Positions 11,357-23,053 of a stretch of DNA of 64,000 nucleotides are shown piece after piece; within the stretch, counting starts at the first letter, position 1, and every line of letters begins with the position of its first letter. The stretch is from Zygnema cylindricum (taxonomy: Eukaryota > Streptophyta > Zygnematophyceae > Zygnematales > Zygnemataceae). The stretch covers positions 362,552-426,551 of the forward strand of contig JBBHKE010002877.1 of assembly GCA_037447655.1 (NCBI GenBank), in the 5' to 3' direction. The notes under the pieces were generated by a model. It was not told where the DNA came from. It was given only the letters and a program-made list of their open reading frames with translations, and ran no database searches. The position numbers and the translations under genes were made by a program.

Positions 11357-11845
11357 ACTTCTGAAACTTTGAGACCTCCATTGGTCCTCAAAGTGGGCAA
11401 CTCACAAGAAGCTTATCTAGATAGTGCCGACTTCAAGTTGATAAAAAACCCAAGTGATTGACCCTTTGACTATCACAACCCCATTACAACTTCACCCCTG
11501 TGAAATAAGACTTTCTGTGTGCTCACTTCCACCACAGAATGCAAAGTTAGAATATGAGTTTTGGATAACATTCCCCACTTTGACTTTCCCTTCCAAATGC
11601 ACCAACTCTCGTAGGCAAACACTCTGACCAATTTCACCCGTGTGTAGCTTGGACTCCCTTGAGTCCGCAGCAAAAAGATTCACTGAATTTGGTCAATTGA
11701 GTTGATTGTTGTGGCTGGCCAAAGTTAGTCTTTTATACATGAGCTCTCTCGGAGAGAGGCGGCTACCTACCAAAATATTCAAAGTCCTAAAACCCCTCTC
11801 TAAGCCCTACACTACTAGAGTACGGCACCAATCAGATTACTGTGT

Positions 11846-11884
11846 CGTACAGAAAAGTACAGGTGTTGAAGTACTTTCTGTACG
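11846..11884 (-). promoter_or_regulatory. GTAC-paired hairpin in copia LTR
   Basis: Arms CGTACAGAAAAGTAC and GTACTTTCTGTACG pair almost perfectly around a ten-base loop; it is the best-preserved copy in the window. Confidence 0.6.
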
Positions 11885-12283
11885 ACCATCGTACGGCATG
11901 GCCAAAATATCGCCGCCTGCCATATCCGGATTAGTTTCTGCATTCTTCGGAGATGTCGCAAGCCAATGTAGTTGTGCCACGTGTCACTTGACGTGGCGAT
12001 GACGAAAAACCGCCAAAACGCCCATTTTGCGATCTCAGCATCTATCACGGCAGTTCGATCAAGATCGGCTTTCAATTATAGCCGTAGAAAATAATTGCGT
12101 GGTATTTGTTTCGCTGTCAAAACAAATACGCGGTATTCGTTTCGTGGAGTAGCGTACACTGTACTATACAAAAGTGTATCTATGTCCTAAGAATCTATTC
12201 GCTTCGTTGAATGAAATTGTCTACGTACACATCTATAAATACTTATCGATTCCTATATGCCTCAGCACTGATCCTAGACTAAT

Positions 12284-12352
12284 ATGATAAAGCTAGCGGT
12301 TACAGGCAGATTGACAGACGACACGTACCAGGATCAAATCCTGGGTCCGTTA
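12284..12352 (+). ncRNA. tRNA-like module antisense within solo LTR
   Basis: CCAGG-ATCAAAT-CCTGG forms a perfect five-pair T-arm-like stem-loop, and GGATCAAATCC matches the Pol III B-box consensus at 10 of 11 positions. Upstream, TAAAGCTAGCGG is a weak A box. There is no proper acceptor pairing, so this is a tRNA-derived or SINE-like module rather than a tRNA gene. Confidence 0.4.
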
Positions 12353-12552
12353 ATCCCCTTTTTGGTAAATCAACCAAAGCTACTCCTTGTCTCTCTAGAG
12401 GGCCTATGCAACCATGGCTCCTCGCTCCCTATCTAGCCTTCAGTGATTACAACAAGTGTCGAGGCTTGGAGAAGGGAGTTTAGAGGCAAACAGCCTCTGC
12501 TTTTTTTCTATCGTAAAACAAACCTAGAAAATACACAAATATCAACAACTTC

Positions 12553-13974
12553 CGGGTAAACAACTAAAAACCAAAGATGTATTTGTCAATGAAAAAAAAC
12601 AATGTGCTAAAATTTGTGCTGCAAGAGCCCTTTTGCCTGCGACTTCCTCACGTTTTGTTTGCCCATAAAAAGCCTCAAACCTGCAAACACAGTTGACGCA
12701 AAAAAAAACGTAAAATAAACAAAAATAACAATAAAGAGAGGTCGTAAAAATGCAGAAAACACCAAATGCAACATATGCGCAGGTTGATAAGCATTGTTCT
12801 GGACTCGAGCACTCAAAAACTGTGGAGAACTGTCAGGTGCGTACGAAAAATAGGGCAACCAACATTAAGGCTCGTTGCAATATCATTGTGGATATTGTGA
12901 CGGTATATCAACACTATACTTTCCTATTCATGATGCTGAAAATCATGACAAAACAGTTAGTGAGCTCCATAATGTCATGAACTAAGCTAAAAGTGCTAAA
13001 TAAGTTGGCACTAGTTCCCATGAAATTGAGGAGGCAATGTCAGAAATGGCATGCATCGGTTTGCATGAACGCTACTGAAACTAGATACTAGAGTTCTTCT
13101 GCATGGATCCTACAAATGGATAACTACCAAGCAAGGGCGGTCTCTCAGAAAAGATTCACAACTTGTAAGGTCATGTGAAGTCAATAGGGCTTTAGTCCAT
13201 CATGTTGGAAAAGATGGAAAATCTGAGAGGCATGGACCAATGATTTGTTGTCGTACCACAAACATCTCAAGATCGGACATCTGACCATTGTGCATGATGA
13301 CCATAAACTCATTGTCTCACATCACCATTCTCTGCCTTATGCTTCATTTTGATGATGTCTAAACGCAGGAGAAGAACAAGGTCGAGCCGTTTTCTACACT
13401 TTGAACAGGTAAGCAGCCTCTAGAATCCAGTCAATCATGGGCTACGCTTTTGAAGGCATCTGACAGTCACAGCACACGCTGGTGCAATATTCAAGAAAAT
13501 TACTCTTAAATAAAGAACACACCAAAGGTTCTCTACCCTCGTGCCAGACCAATTGCCACCATAAACCATCCCGTCTGACAAAGAGCACAAAAACTTGAAG
13601 ATCAATAAACTGTAACCACCACAAGAAGATCAATAAATTGTAACCACCACAAGAAGCAGTATGGGTGGACTAGTCTTACACATATGTAAGGTCAAGCTTG
13701 ATCATGCATTGGGATTTTTCATTCGCTTTTCATTGTTCCCATGGAGCAGCAAAAGTGGAACAATTTCAATAAAGGCACAAGAGAAGTAAAGAGTAGGAAA
13801 AGGGCTGAACTTTTTCAAGTTTAACACCGCAACAAGTGTGAATACGAAAGCTAGTGACTCACTAGTGTGCCAACCTGTTCAGCATTCAACAATCAACAAT
13901 CTTATTTCATAGTCCTTGTGCACATGGAGAGCATGCCCTTGTTTCTGACAATTTTTTTTATTTTTTCTTCAAAA
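12553..13974. other. Gene-free stretch
   Basis: Several short open frames on both strands, none with a recognisable domain. A 23-bp echo (AGAAGATCAATAAA..TGTAACCACCACA) lies near 13,598-13,655. Confidence 0.45.
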
Positions 13975-14395
13975 AGTATTAGTACATCTATATATTTGTA
14001 TAGTTAGTGATAACACAATTATTAGTCTGTACTCTAGTAATAGTATAGTTATTAATCCGTACAATTTTTATAACTATAGTTCTATCACTATAGATTTTAG
14101 TATGTGTTATTAGTGGTAGCACAATTATTAGTACAAATAACTCTTTACAATAGGGAAATCAATATAGTTTTTAGTATGTTTAATTAGTGCTAGCACACTT
14201 ATTAGTACAGATAACTCTCTACAATTAATATCAGATCAGTTTTTTGTTTGTATAATTAATATTAGCACATTATTGGTTCATGCAATTAGTGTTAGTACAA
14301 TTAGCATTAAATTACTGTTGGTACGGTTATTAGTCTGTAACATTAGTATAGGTACAGTTAGTTTGTATAATAAGTATTATTACAGTTTTTAGTAT
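13975..14395. repeat. Degenerate ATTAGTGTTAGTACAATT repeat
   Basis: TTAGT-GNTAGCACAATTATTAGT-type words recur through about 420 bp with irregular spacing. The following 300 bp contains a second low-complexity series based on CAATTTCCCAAAAGTGAT. Confidence 0.6.
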
Positions 14396-15313
14396 GGATT
14401 ATTTTGTTTTACTCACCTTCAAAACCCGAAAGCGTTCCACTCGTCTCAACCGATTTGCAGTTTTTTTTCAGTTATTTCCCAGTTACTCGGTCAATTTCCC
14501 AGAGATAATTATTTCTCAGTTTATTTTCAATTACTCAGTCTATGTTCCAAAACTGATTCTAGTTGTTTCACTTAAACAATCAATTTCCCAAAAATGATCA
14601 TTTCTCAATTATTTTCAACACTCAAATTGTTCCAGTTAATCAATTTCCCAAAAGTGATTATGGGTTTTCCCAAAGTGATTAATTTTCAGTTTTAGTCACT
14701 CTCTAAAATGAGCTTGCAAAAAAAAAAAATGATAATTTAATATACAGTTCTTTGCCTTTCTTAGTATTTCACTCAGTCAAAGCATGCCAAGTACGGCCAG
14801 ATAATATATCCAAACACAAAGTTGCAAAATAGATCGGGAATACAGATTTTTGTGACATTAAACTGTGACGAATTACAATTTGCTAGTTGGTTTGAGCTTA
14901 AATTTTTCAAAATTCTTAGTTCACTGTTAAAGTTTCAAACATTTCGCTTCGATATTTATTACAGTGATAGATTTTCATCGGCGTTTCACAAAAAACCATG
15001 TCTTACTTGTTGGACCGCTTTATACGTATTGTTTCTTGTATTCAGGTCAGGTCAGGGAAGATTAACACGTTGGCTTAAAAAAAAAAAAAAACATGTTTGT
15101 GATGTCGACTTGCTTTAACATTTGAAGTGTACAAAAAAAAATGCATATGGAGACTTTATCCAATTAGCGGATATGCGGAGAAATGATATACCTGAAGTTT
15201 GTACGGCAAAATAAAATGGATAACATAATCACTAAATAAACATAGTCACATAACGATTATGTTTAATCACTTAACAATAATTAAGCAGTAATGACTTACC
15301 ATAGACTCCTATA
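14396..15313. other. Gene-free AT-rich stretch
   Basis: Contains the CAATTTCCCA series up to about 14,700; otherwise nothing recognised. Confidence 0.45.
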
Positions 15314-15314
15314 C

Positions 15315-15412
15315 TGAGCTTTTATTTTAAAGAAACTGAGCTTTTATTTTAAAGGAGGAGAGGTGAGCTTTTATTTTAAAGGAGGAGAGGCGCAGTGTGA
15401 GCTTTTATTTTA
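15315..15412. repeat. TGAGCTTTTATTTTAAAGGA tandem repeat, four copies
   Basis: Four copies of TGAGCTTTTATTTTAAA starting near 15,315, 15,337, 15,364 and 15,398, separated by GGAGGAGAGG-like spacers of growing length. Confidence 0.85.
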
Positions 15413-15912
15413 AAGGACGAGCGGAGCAGTACCACCAGGGAGTGGGAAAAAGGTAACGTTTTTTTTTTTTTACATACGTGTAATTTTTTATTTTTTTACA
15501 TTACAAGTTCTCTTACCTGATTGGTCGTCTAGTTTGTTCATAAGTTTGTGAGGTAATAATATCTTGTACGGTTCACGTCCGTGCGCTTCGTTTTGTAATT
15601 CTTCAAAAACGAAAAAGTGCATTCCGAACATGATGTCCGATGGCGGACGGTAGTTGCCGTTTGGAATACGCAGCTGTCAAGTTTTGACGCTTAAAACTGC
15701 ATTTATTTTACACCGCTACGCTCCAAAACGGTCGAAACCTACCGTCCCAACCGTCACCGCCGCATTTTTTGTCATTTTATGAAATTTGGCGTACGGATCC
15801 CAAAATTTATGACATCGTTTTCCCATTTTTCCAAGTGTGAACAACGCATATGAAATGGCCGGTCATCGCCGATGCATCAATTTAGCGATATATTGTTGGT
15901 TCTTTTACTTTT
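15413..15912. other. Gene-free stretch
   Basis: Nothing recognised. Confidence 0.45.
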
Positions 15913-16092
15913 TTTTCCTTACTTTCTCCTCTCCCCTCTGCCATCTCCCCTCCCCCGTCTCTCTTCTCCCATCTCCCCTCTCCCTCCCTCTTCCCCCCCC
16001 CCTCCCCCCCCCTCTACCTCTGCTCTCCCGAGGGAGGGGGAGAGGGGAGAGGGGAGAGGGGAGAGGGGAGAGGGGAGATGGGGAAGGGAGCC
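15913..16092. repeat. Polypyrimidine/polypurine inverted repeat
   Basis: About 110 bases of CTCCCCT-type pyrimidines are followed, after a short CTCTCCCGAGGGAG centre near 16,022-16,036, by repeats of GGGGAGA. The two halves are complementary, so the block can form a long G/C-rich hairpin or cruciform. Open frames through it on four frames are low-complexity artefacts. Confidence 0.85.
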
Positions 16093-16391
16093 ATAATGAA
16101 AGTTCCAAAATGTCAAAATCGACGAACCGAAACCGTGTACGGAATACCGGTGTACCGCGTACCGTGAAATAGCGCTAACCAGCACGTACCAATCTTCGGT
16201 ATTCTGTTAATACCGTACCGCAGTGTACCGGATGAAATTCGGTACGGAACGCAACGCAACAGTCAGTACCCAGCAAACCCACCAATCGGGCAAACTTGTA
16301 AGAAACCTAGTTTGTACTTTGTTGTCAGTATGGTGGCAACTTGAGAAATGTTGTTATGCCAAACATCATAATTAAGGCATCATTATGAAAC
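16093..16391. other. Gene-free stretch rich in GTACCG words
   Basis: GTACCG / CGGTAC words are frequent (near 16,137-16,245). No gene seen. Confidence 0.4.
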
Positions 16392-16560
16392 TACACCGCC
16401 AATCGCTATTAGCGAAGTGTACGCTAATTCCGTCCCGCTTTTTTCATATATTATTCTCCATTAGCGTAGTTCATTCTATTTTTTTCTTTACTCTATTTAG
16501 CGTTAATTTTTTAGTACCGTACAAAACGGAAGTACGTCATATTTTAAATAGTGTGGTGTA
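16392..16560 (+). mobile_element. MITE, TACACC family, copy 4
   Basis: Starts TACACCGCCAATCGCTATTA and ends TTTAAATAGTGTGGTGTA. The last eight bases (GGTGTA preceded by GT) mirror the first six (TACACC). About 169 bp, non-coding. Confidence 0.6.
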
Positions 16561-17083
16561 CGGTCAGAGTTAGACCGTACAAAAACGTACCTTTTAAGTG
16601 AAAAGTACAATTCATTATGTTTAGTAGCCACGGACGCATGAGAATATGCGGTCTAAAAAAGGGATCAAATCGGGTTGTCAAATATCACGTTCGCATATAT
16701 TCGTCAAACAACCACGTTTCGACTGTGTGAACGTAGGATTTGTGTACGATTTGTCCGATTTTGTACAAATACCTATATTAGTGTAAGCATGTTTGCGACC
16801 GACATTTTTTTTTTTCAAAGACCCAAATTATAATTATTAAACAATTAGAATGTATGTTTTTTTTCAAAATTTTCAAATTCTTAAAAATGAATGTGCCCAA
16901 AATCTAGGTCATCTTCGTAGGAATGAAACCATCTTTTTGACTATTAGTTAAACCATTCAATTGAAGGAAATTTATTATTATGATTCACACACACCCTATC
17001 TTTCACTAACACACCCACTCCTCTTTAATGCCAATTATTTTTTGTACAGGCATGTTGTAAACAAGCGCGGAAGATACCCGATC
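16561..17083. other. Upstream region of the Myb/SANT-like gene
   Basis: AT-rich. A TTTTTGTACAG acceptor-like sequence ends at about 17,049, so the ATG at 17,084 may lie in a second exon. Nothing else recognised. Confidence 0.35.
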
Positions 17084-17964
17084 ATGGATGACACCAACTT
17101 TCCGGTTTTAAGTCAAATTTCACAAGAAGACACGCCTCCAAGTGGACATGTCACGAGAGGTGAACCGGAACGTGACCGTTGGACAAAAAATGAAATAGAG
17201 GTGTTGTTGGTTAATTGGAGCAAACTCCAAAAAAGTCCAGGGAAGCATTGCACCAAAGAGCAATGGCAGAAAATCGCTGCTGCCGTTAGTCAACTACCAG
17301 AAAGCAAAGGCCGTTCCGTTGCTTCATGCAAACAAAAACTAAGCGAGGAAAAAAAAAATATAAAGATGCAGTGAGGAGGGAGAAAGAAACAGGGGAAGAA
17401 CCTCAAGGGACATTTTTTTCCATCTTAGACCCTATTCTACACTGTCGCTTAGACACTACGGGGCTAAAAGGTGGACGGAGAGAATTCGGGGCAATTCAAG
17501 ATAAGACATGTAATAATGCGAGATCAAAAGTAAGTTCACAGAAACGAATGACACCTCAAAATAAGAAACCATATCAAGGGGGGCAAAACTTAAAACAACA
17601 TGAACCTGGACCAAAAAAACTTAAGCATAAAAACTTAAGCATCCAATTACAGAAAGTGAGATTAACGACCATGAAGGAAGACAAAATGCAACAGGGGTGC
17701 GAGGCAGTCCAATTTTGGTGGATGAATTATTAAGCGAGAAAAATAAAGAGAGAGTAGATGGAAAAAATGATGACATTGGTGAGAAATATGACGCGTTTTC
17801 TCCAGGTAAAACTTATGCACAACCTATATTTCGGGATGAATGGTGCACAAGACAAGAAAGCGATGCTGATGACGACGAAGGAGAGTGTGAAATGTGGGGG
17901 GGGGGGCTTCTAACATTGCAGAAGAGAGGGTTAAAGAAGTGTTCAGTTCGCCAGAGAGCAAAAA
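17084..17964 (+). pseudogene. Myb/SANT (trihelix-like) DNA-binding protein, frameshifted and truncated
   Basis: From ATG 17,084 the frame encodes an acidic leader and then RDRWTKNEIEVLLVNWSKL, a tryptophan-spaced helix, followed by EQWQKIAAAVSQLPESKGRS and a CKQKLSE helix. This is the pattern of plant trihelix or Myb/SANT-like domains, also found in the DNA-binding protein of PIF/Harbinger transposons. At a run of ten A (about 17,350-17,359) the frame shifts by one; the other frame continues with KKYKDAVRREKETG and a FFSILDPIL segment that looks like the expected third helix and its follow-up. A lysine-rich linker and an acidic segment (ESDADDDEGECE) follow in shifted frames. The end is lost where a copia LTR fragment begins at about 17,965. 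It could be a host transcription-factor remnant or a transposon accessory gene; no Harbinger nuclease is visible. Confidence 0.5.
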
Positions 17965-18554
17965 ATCTCCATGTCGCGCAAGTATTTATTACGGCTAAGA
18001 TTGCGTTTCGCATAAAATCCAACGGCGCACATCATCGCCAAAATCCCGGAGTGGTCACTTTGGCGTTTTGTGACGTGGCATGACCTGGAGCCACGTGGAG
18101 AGATGACATTCGGTCATAGGAATTCCGAAGAACGTACGGACGAGTGAAAAGCGAACACGCGTCCACTTAATAGCCTTGTTGTACATAGGCCGTACAAAAG
18201 GTACATCGGCAGTAGTACTTTTCTGTATGATACAGTAATCTGATTGGTCCGTACTTCAGTAGATAGGAGTTATTAGAGAGAATCAGGACTTAGAAAATTT
18301 TGGTAGGTAGTCACCTCTCCCTTTGAGAGTTTGTACAAATTGCCATTTTTACTGCCTCATAACTTATCGGCTGGTTGGCCGTTTTCAGTGATTCTTTTTG
18401 CTACGGACCCAGGGGAGTCCAGGCTGCACAGGGGTGCAGTCAAATTGTCAGTTTGCCTTCTAAGGCAGAAGTGGTCATGGCTTAAAGTGGGTTAGTTAAA
18501 TACTATCTAGAGGCTTCCTGTATTCTGTAGTTCAATGGAGGACACAGAATTGCA
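17965..18554 (+). mobile_element. Copia LTR fragment, first of a tandem pair
   Basis: Begins inside the LTR with GCGCAAGTATTTATTACGGC (compare GCGCATGTATTTATTACGGC at about 53,716) and ends AGAATTGCA. It contains a GTAC hairpin at 18,191-18,227 and the family block CAGGGGAGTCCAGGCTGCAC. The 5' third of the LTR, including the tRNA-like module, is missing. Confidence 0.7.
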
Positions 18555-18619
18555 AAATGATTTAACTGAAATATGGACGAAACGAACATAGAACTTGTTA
18601 AGGTTTAGTGCGAACGTCA

Positions 18620-19224
18620 TTTCGCACGAAACAAATGAAATAGACATTTTTTTTAAACGGTCGACATTTAATGTCGGATTTAATCCAACGGCACACGTCA
18701 TCGCCGAAGATCGCGGAATGGTCACTTTGGATTTTATGGACGTGGCATGACGTGGCGCTGCGTGGAAGGATGACATTCGGTAGCGAGAATTTCGGAGAAT
18801 ATACGAACGAGTGGAAAAATGACACGCGTCCACTCAGTAGCCTTGTCGTACACCGGCCGTACAGAAAAGACATCGGCCTTAGTACCTTTCTGTACTTTAC
18901 AGTAATATGATTTGTTCATACTTTAGTAGGTAGGGGTTGTGAGAGAGATTTAGGACTTAGGAAATTTTGGTAGATAGACACCTCTCTCTCTAAGAGAGCC
19001 TTGTATAAATTGGCATTTTTTCCGCCTCATAACTTATCGGTTGGTTGGCTGTTTTCAGTGATTCTTTTTGCTACGGACTTAGGGGAGTCCAGGCTACACA
19101 GGGGTGTAGTCAAATTGTCAGTTTGCCTTCTTGGGCAGCAGTGGTTGTGGCTTCAAGTGGGTTAGTTAAATACTATCTAGAGGCTTCCCGTATTCTGTGG
19201 TCCAATGGAGGACACAGAATCGCA
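18620..19224 (+). mobile_element. Copia LTR fragment, second of a tandem pair
   Basis: Repeats the previous LTR at a spacing of about 650-670 bp, ending AGAATCGCA at 19,224. It carries the equivalent GTAC hairpin at 18,858-18,895. The two copies are clearly diverged from each other, so they are old. The junction sequence near 18,555-18,620 is not recognisable as internal element sequence. Confidence 0.7.
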
Positions 19225-22200
19225 GTCCGTAATTCGTTCAGGCCAATAGGGCAAACTCCTTTTGATAATTGGATTTTCGGTTAGGCCATTCATGACATTG
19301 ATCCCTCGGCAAAATATATTTTTTCTGGTGGCTATGAAATTGTATGACCATTTCGTCCACAGCGAGGCCCAAAAAAAATCTATTACACGCAAGGCCAAAG
19401 TTAACTTTGCAGGGTTTGCAGGAGAACTCGGTGAACTATAAGCTTTGCGAAAGCTTAAAGGGAAGCAAAAGGCGAAAAAAAGGGCTGAACCATCAATGGG
19501 GGCAGACGAAAAAGTATTTCTCTACAACTGTTCAAATTGCTAGCAACCTGGTCACGGGTGGAAACAATTTCCGAGGAAACTCAAACCTGATTTGGTAATC
19601 AAGACAACCGAATTTGAAAAGGAACGAGCGGAACGGGCCCGGAAACAGTAGGAACGCAGAAATGGGGGTAGAGGATGAGAAAAAACACCCGTCTATAAGG
19701 AGACATACAAACCTACTCCCAGGTCCGAAACCTACTCCCCGGTCCGAAACTGCTGAGATGTTTCAATCCCAGCTGAGACAAATCAAACTTCCAAAATTTG
19801 ATGATGTTTAGATATACAATGAGTTGAGGAGCAAATACACGAATGAAGGCTCCAAATATGAAGCTTCTAGTTTCATTGGGCACAAAGAGGGGCAATGTTT
19901 CCGCAAGAATGGGTTCCAAAAGAAATCATGCAGTATGCTTTATTCACCTGTGGAGGAGAAAATACACTAAATCCTCTTCCCCTCGTACTCCTTTACCCAA
20001 GGGGGCGTCGCACTATTGAAGAACTAGAACGAGCCCCATTAAGTTAGGCAAGGCTCACCCCGAATGATATTATCCAACAGAAGAGTCTGCAATTAGCCGC
20101 GATGGATGCCGAATTGGCAGTCCTGCGTTTAGGATCTTCCTTCGGACCCCTACTTTGAAGGCAGCTCAAAAACTCCAACGTAAGAAACAATAGTTATTAC
20201 AAAAGCTAGCGGAGCTTGAACAAAAAACCACTGTGGGTGGGGATGATGATGACGATGATGATGTTTTGGGGTGGGATATAGAACCTCCAAAGGCTCACCA
20301 AGCACGCACCTTTATGTCCAAAGCCTGGAATGTGGGAGTGTGTGAGAATCGTCGACATCTACGTAATTGGACCTCGGAGCAAAGGAAAAATAAAGAGAAA
20401 ATAGACCAGAAAAACCACAACAAGAAAGTGACTGGACCGTTATCCTTTACTCCCCGAGCAAAAATTTTGAATAGTGATGTCAGTCTCGGCATAAAAACAG
20501 CACAACCGCCTCCGCCCTCTAAAAAAAAACTGCCTCCGGGTTTCGATAATTTTCAGGCGGATAAGCAAAAACAGTCGGGAAATGAGGCCCTAGGAAAGCA
20601 AAGCGATCAAGAGTTGTTTAAGAAATACTTGGTTGAAGGACCGGATGACAACCCTCTCGGCACACCTCCGACAGCAAATTCCGATGACGAAAGTGACGAA
20701 GTAGAGGAGGAGGAGCAAGGAAAATCGGAAGAACCAATTACATCTCCTGGGAATGAACCTCCGTCCTCTAAACCAACTATAATGTTAGTCTAGCACCTTA
20801 TGCCCTACACTCTCACTCACGTGAAAACTCTGGCTTCAACCCATAATCTGTCGAAGATATCCTCATTCATATCCTCATTCGGGCCTTAGGGAAGGAAATC
20901 CACATGGGAAGAGAGAGAGTGGCTTTAACAAATCCGTTGGAACAGACTTTCTGTCCTCGGAACCCAAGACCCCTATTGTAGATAGGGATTACAAGGCGTT
21001 ATCACTAACCCTCATTTTGAATCGGACCGGAAATTTCAAACTCAACGGATACAAGGGCTATCAAAATGTCGTGATTGATACCGGAGCTCTACCTAACCTA
21101 ATCACCACCCTAGCTTTACAACCAATGCCCGAGGAACTTTGTCTTGAAATTTGTCCGAGCGACATTTGCCTGAGCACGGTAAGCAGCGAAAGCCAGCTTG
21201 TATACGGGATTATTAAGGCCACGGTAATCAAATTCTTTGATGATGCAAGCCAACAAATCCGAATCCGACTCCCCTTTTTGGTGATAGAAGGTAAGCAATT
21301 TGAAATTCTGTTAGGGATGGCTACGTGGACGCGGATGAATAGGGGGCTGAGTATTTGAAAGAACAGTTTAGTGTTCGGGACCTTGGGGATCCTGAGGGGA
21401 CTAAGGTTGTGGTTCCCTTAGCATTGTGGAATAGGGGAAGCAGTACTATTCCAGTGTTTGGATGCTACCCTGTGTATGCTACCTCAACACCTTCAGAGCT
21501 ATTTACTTATTCAACCGATATCCTTGACACAATCTAGCAATTCCCATTTCTAAGCGGTGGGAGGCGGAATACCAGAATAGATTATCACAAATGGCCACAC
21601 TTCGGCGGGAGGTGAACCAAACATTTGCAGCAATTATACCACAAAACACGAAGTACCTTCGGTCACAACCCTCCAATGTCCCAACCGGCGATAAAGAATT
21701 CAATCGACAAATGGTGTCATTGATGATTCCCCACCCAGGACTTCGAATCTTTTCTCTGTTTCCTCGAATCAGTTCCGATTTGGAAGTTCTGTAAAATGCA
21801 AGATACCAGGTAGAGGACTATGCGGCCGTAGAAATAGCAGCAGAAGCTCGGGCTGTTAGTGAGCACCGTCTACACCTGCTCCACCAATTGTATCCCCAAC
21901 AACTACCACTGTCCTCTTTTTCTAACGCTCACTGAAAGCTTCCCCATAATGTAGACCACATTATGACCTATGATTTAGAAAGTCTGGGGAGGATAGATCT
22001 GTTAGTAGGCTGATGGCCTTGTCAGGGATATTCCCTAGGAGGAAAAGGAAAAGGACACCAAGACAGCCGAAGCAAAACCTTCTTCCAGAAGATTTGGTTC
22101 ATCACCAGAATACAGAAGCTCCAAGACACGCTTGTGGGGTACGTTATAGAAAATGGTTACCCAACAGATGATAAAAGGAAACATATGGCCAGCAGCTCGA

Positions 22201-22294
22201 ATCATATTACACATGTTTTAGGGGCACCATTAGTTTTGACGTAGCACAGATACGATATAGGGAGCATAGAGTTAGAGTTTATTCGACTACAGAA
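19225..22294 (+). pseudogene. Gag-protease retroelement remnant without polymerase
   Basis: A degenerate zinc knuckle (CSNC, a stop, QPGH, with the last cysteine lost) lies near 19,529-19,570. An open frame at 20,233-20,793 encodes a hydrophilic linker with an aspartate run, a proline-rich part and an acidic tail (DDESDEVEEEEQ). The frame at 21,017-21,358 encodes a retropepsin-like domain: NVVIDTGALPNLITTLA, then FLVIEGKQFEILLGMATW, i.e. the catalytic D-T-G-A and the ILLG flap-end motif. A further segment at 21,355-21,537 remains open. I find no reverse transcriptase, RNase H or integrase in the remaining 750 bp. It may be a non-autonomous gag-pro element or an internally deleted Ty3-type element. 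Many stops and shifts mark it as dead. Confidence 0.55.
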
Positions 22295-22366
22295 TGGACA
22301 GCTTGCAAGAAGCCTCTAGGATAACCCTGACCCCTTTGTGTTTAAGCAAGAATAACTGCCACCCTT
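22295..22366 (-). mobile_element. Copia LTR fragment (72 bp)
   Basis: CAAGAAGCCTCTAGGATAAC and following sequence match, on the minus strand, the 3' part of the young copia LTR (about 54,190-54,262). It separates the gag-pro remnant from the next copia element. Confidence 0.7.
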
Positions 22367-23053
22367 ATTGAAAAGTAAGCTTTAGTAAGTCTTAGAAATT
22401 TGAATCTACGACTTAGAATATTTTTGGAATACCAACTGTACAATATAGACCAAATTTAGTGTGGAATTTTTGTAGTATCTACAAGAATAGTTATCTTTAA
22501 GTAAATTAGTGTGTAGGGCCGCCAATGAATGTGGACGTGATAAGAATCACCCGGATTTTTAAAGTATAGATATTGTTAATGAACAATTCTAGTCCAAACA
22601 CTTAGATTTTTGTCAGTAGGTTGTCTGGTGAACCGTGTACATACGTTTAAGATATTTTGAGGATCTTCAGAGTATTTAATTCAATTAGGAATGATCAGTT
22701 TGATATAGAATGTACATTCTACACAGAGTTTAAGGAAATGAGAGCACTCAGTGCAGTTTAAGGTGTTTTGTGCTCTATTGTCTTAGATTTGCTTGTAGTA
22801 CATGTTTGTTTGGTTGAAAGACCTCTTTCATTTGTAGTTACATATCTTACAATATTGATTTAGTGTGATAGGTATTCCTCTTTGGGTTTGCTTCCGCTAA
22901 CATGTCTGATAATGGCTCAGCTCCTACTGCAAGTGCTCCTATTAGCTTTAGTGCTCCACCTGCTCCTCCAGGGACGAATATCCCAGCTGTTCCAAGTGTG
23001 ACTCCTAGTGGGAGTGGATCACAGCCGAGTCTAAATGCCCTTGACCTACAACA
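22367..23053 (+). mobile_element. Probable 5' LTR or leader of copia element 2
   Basis: The end CTACAACA lies directly before a copia primer site, so by position this should be the 5' LTR. It is unrelated to the LTR family seen elsewhere in the window. No 3' partner is available for comparison because the element is cut at 26,705, so the LTR identity and start are inferred. The gag ATG at 22,902 is inside it. Confidence 0.4.

Larger units (their letters stand above)
11362..12547 (-). mobile_element. Copia solo LTR with 5-bp target duplication
   Basis: Minus-strand LTR of about 1,186 bp beginning TG (TGTTGATATTTG) and ending CA (AAGTTTCA). It is flanked by ACTTC at 11,357-11,361 and again at 12,548-12,552, a 5-bp duplication typical of LTR elements. 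No primer site or gag follows, so it arose by LTR-LTR recombination. The 3' end still encodes the MEVSKFQ start that in complete elements opens gag. It contains the GTAC hairpin and the antisense tRNA-like module. Confidence 0.9.
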
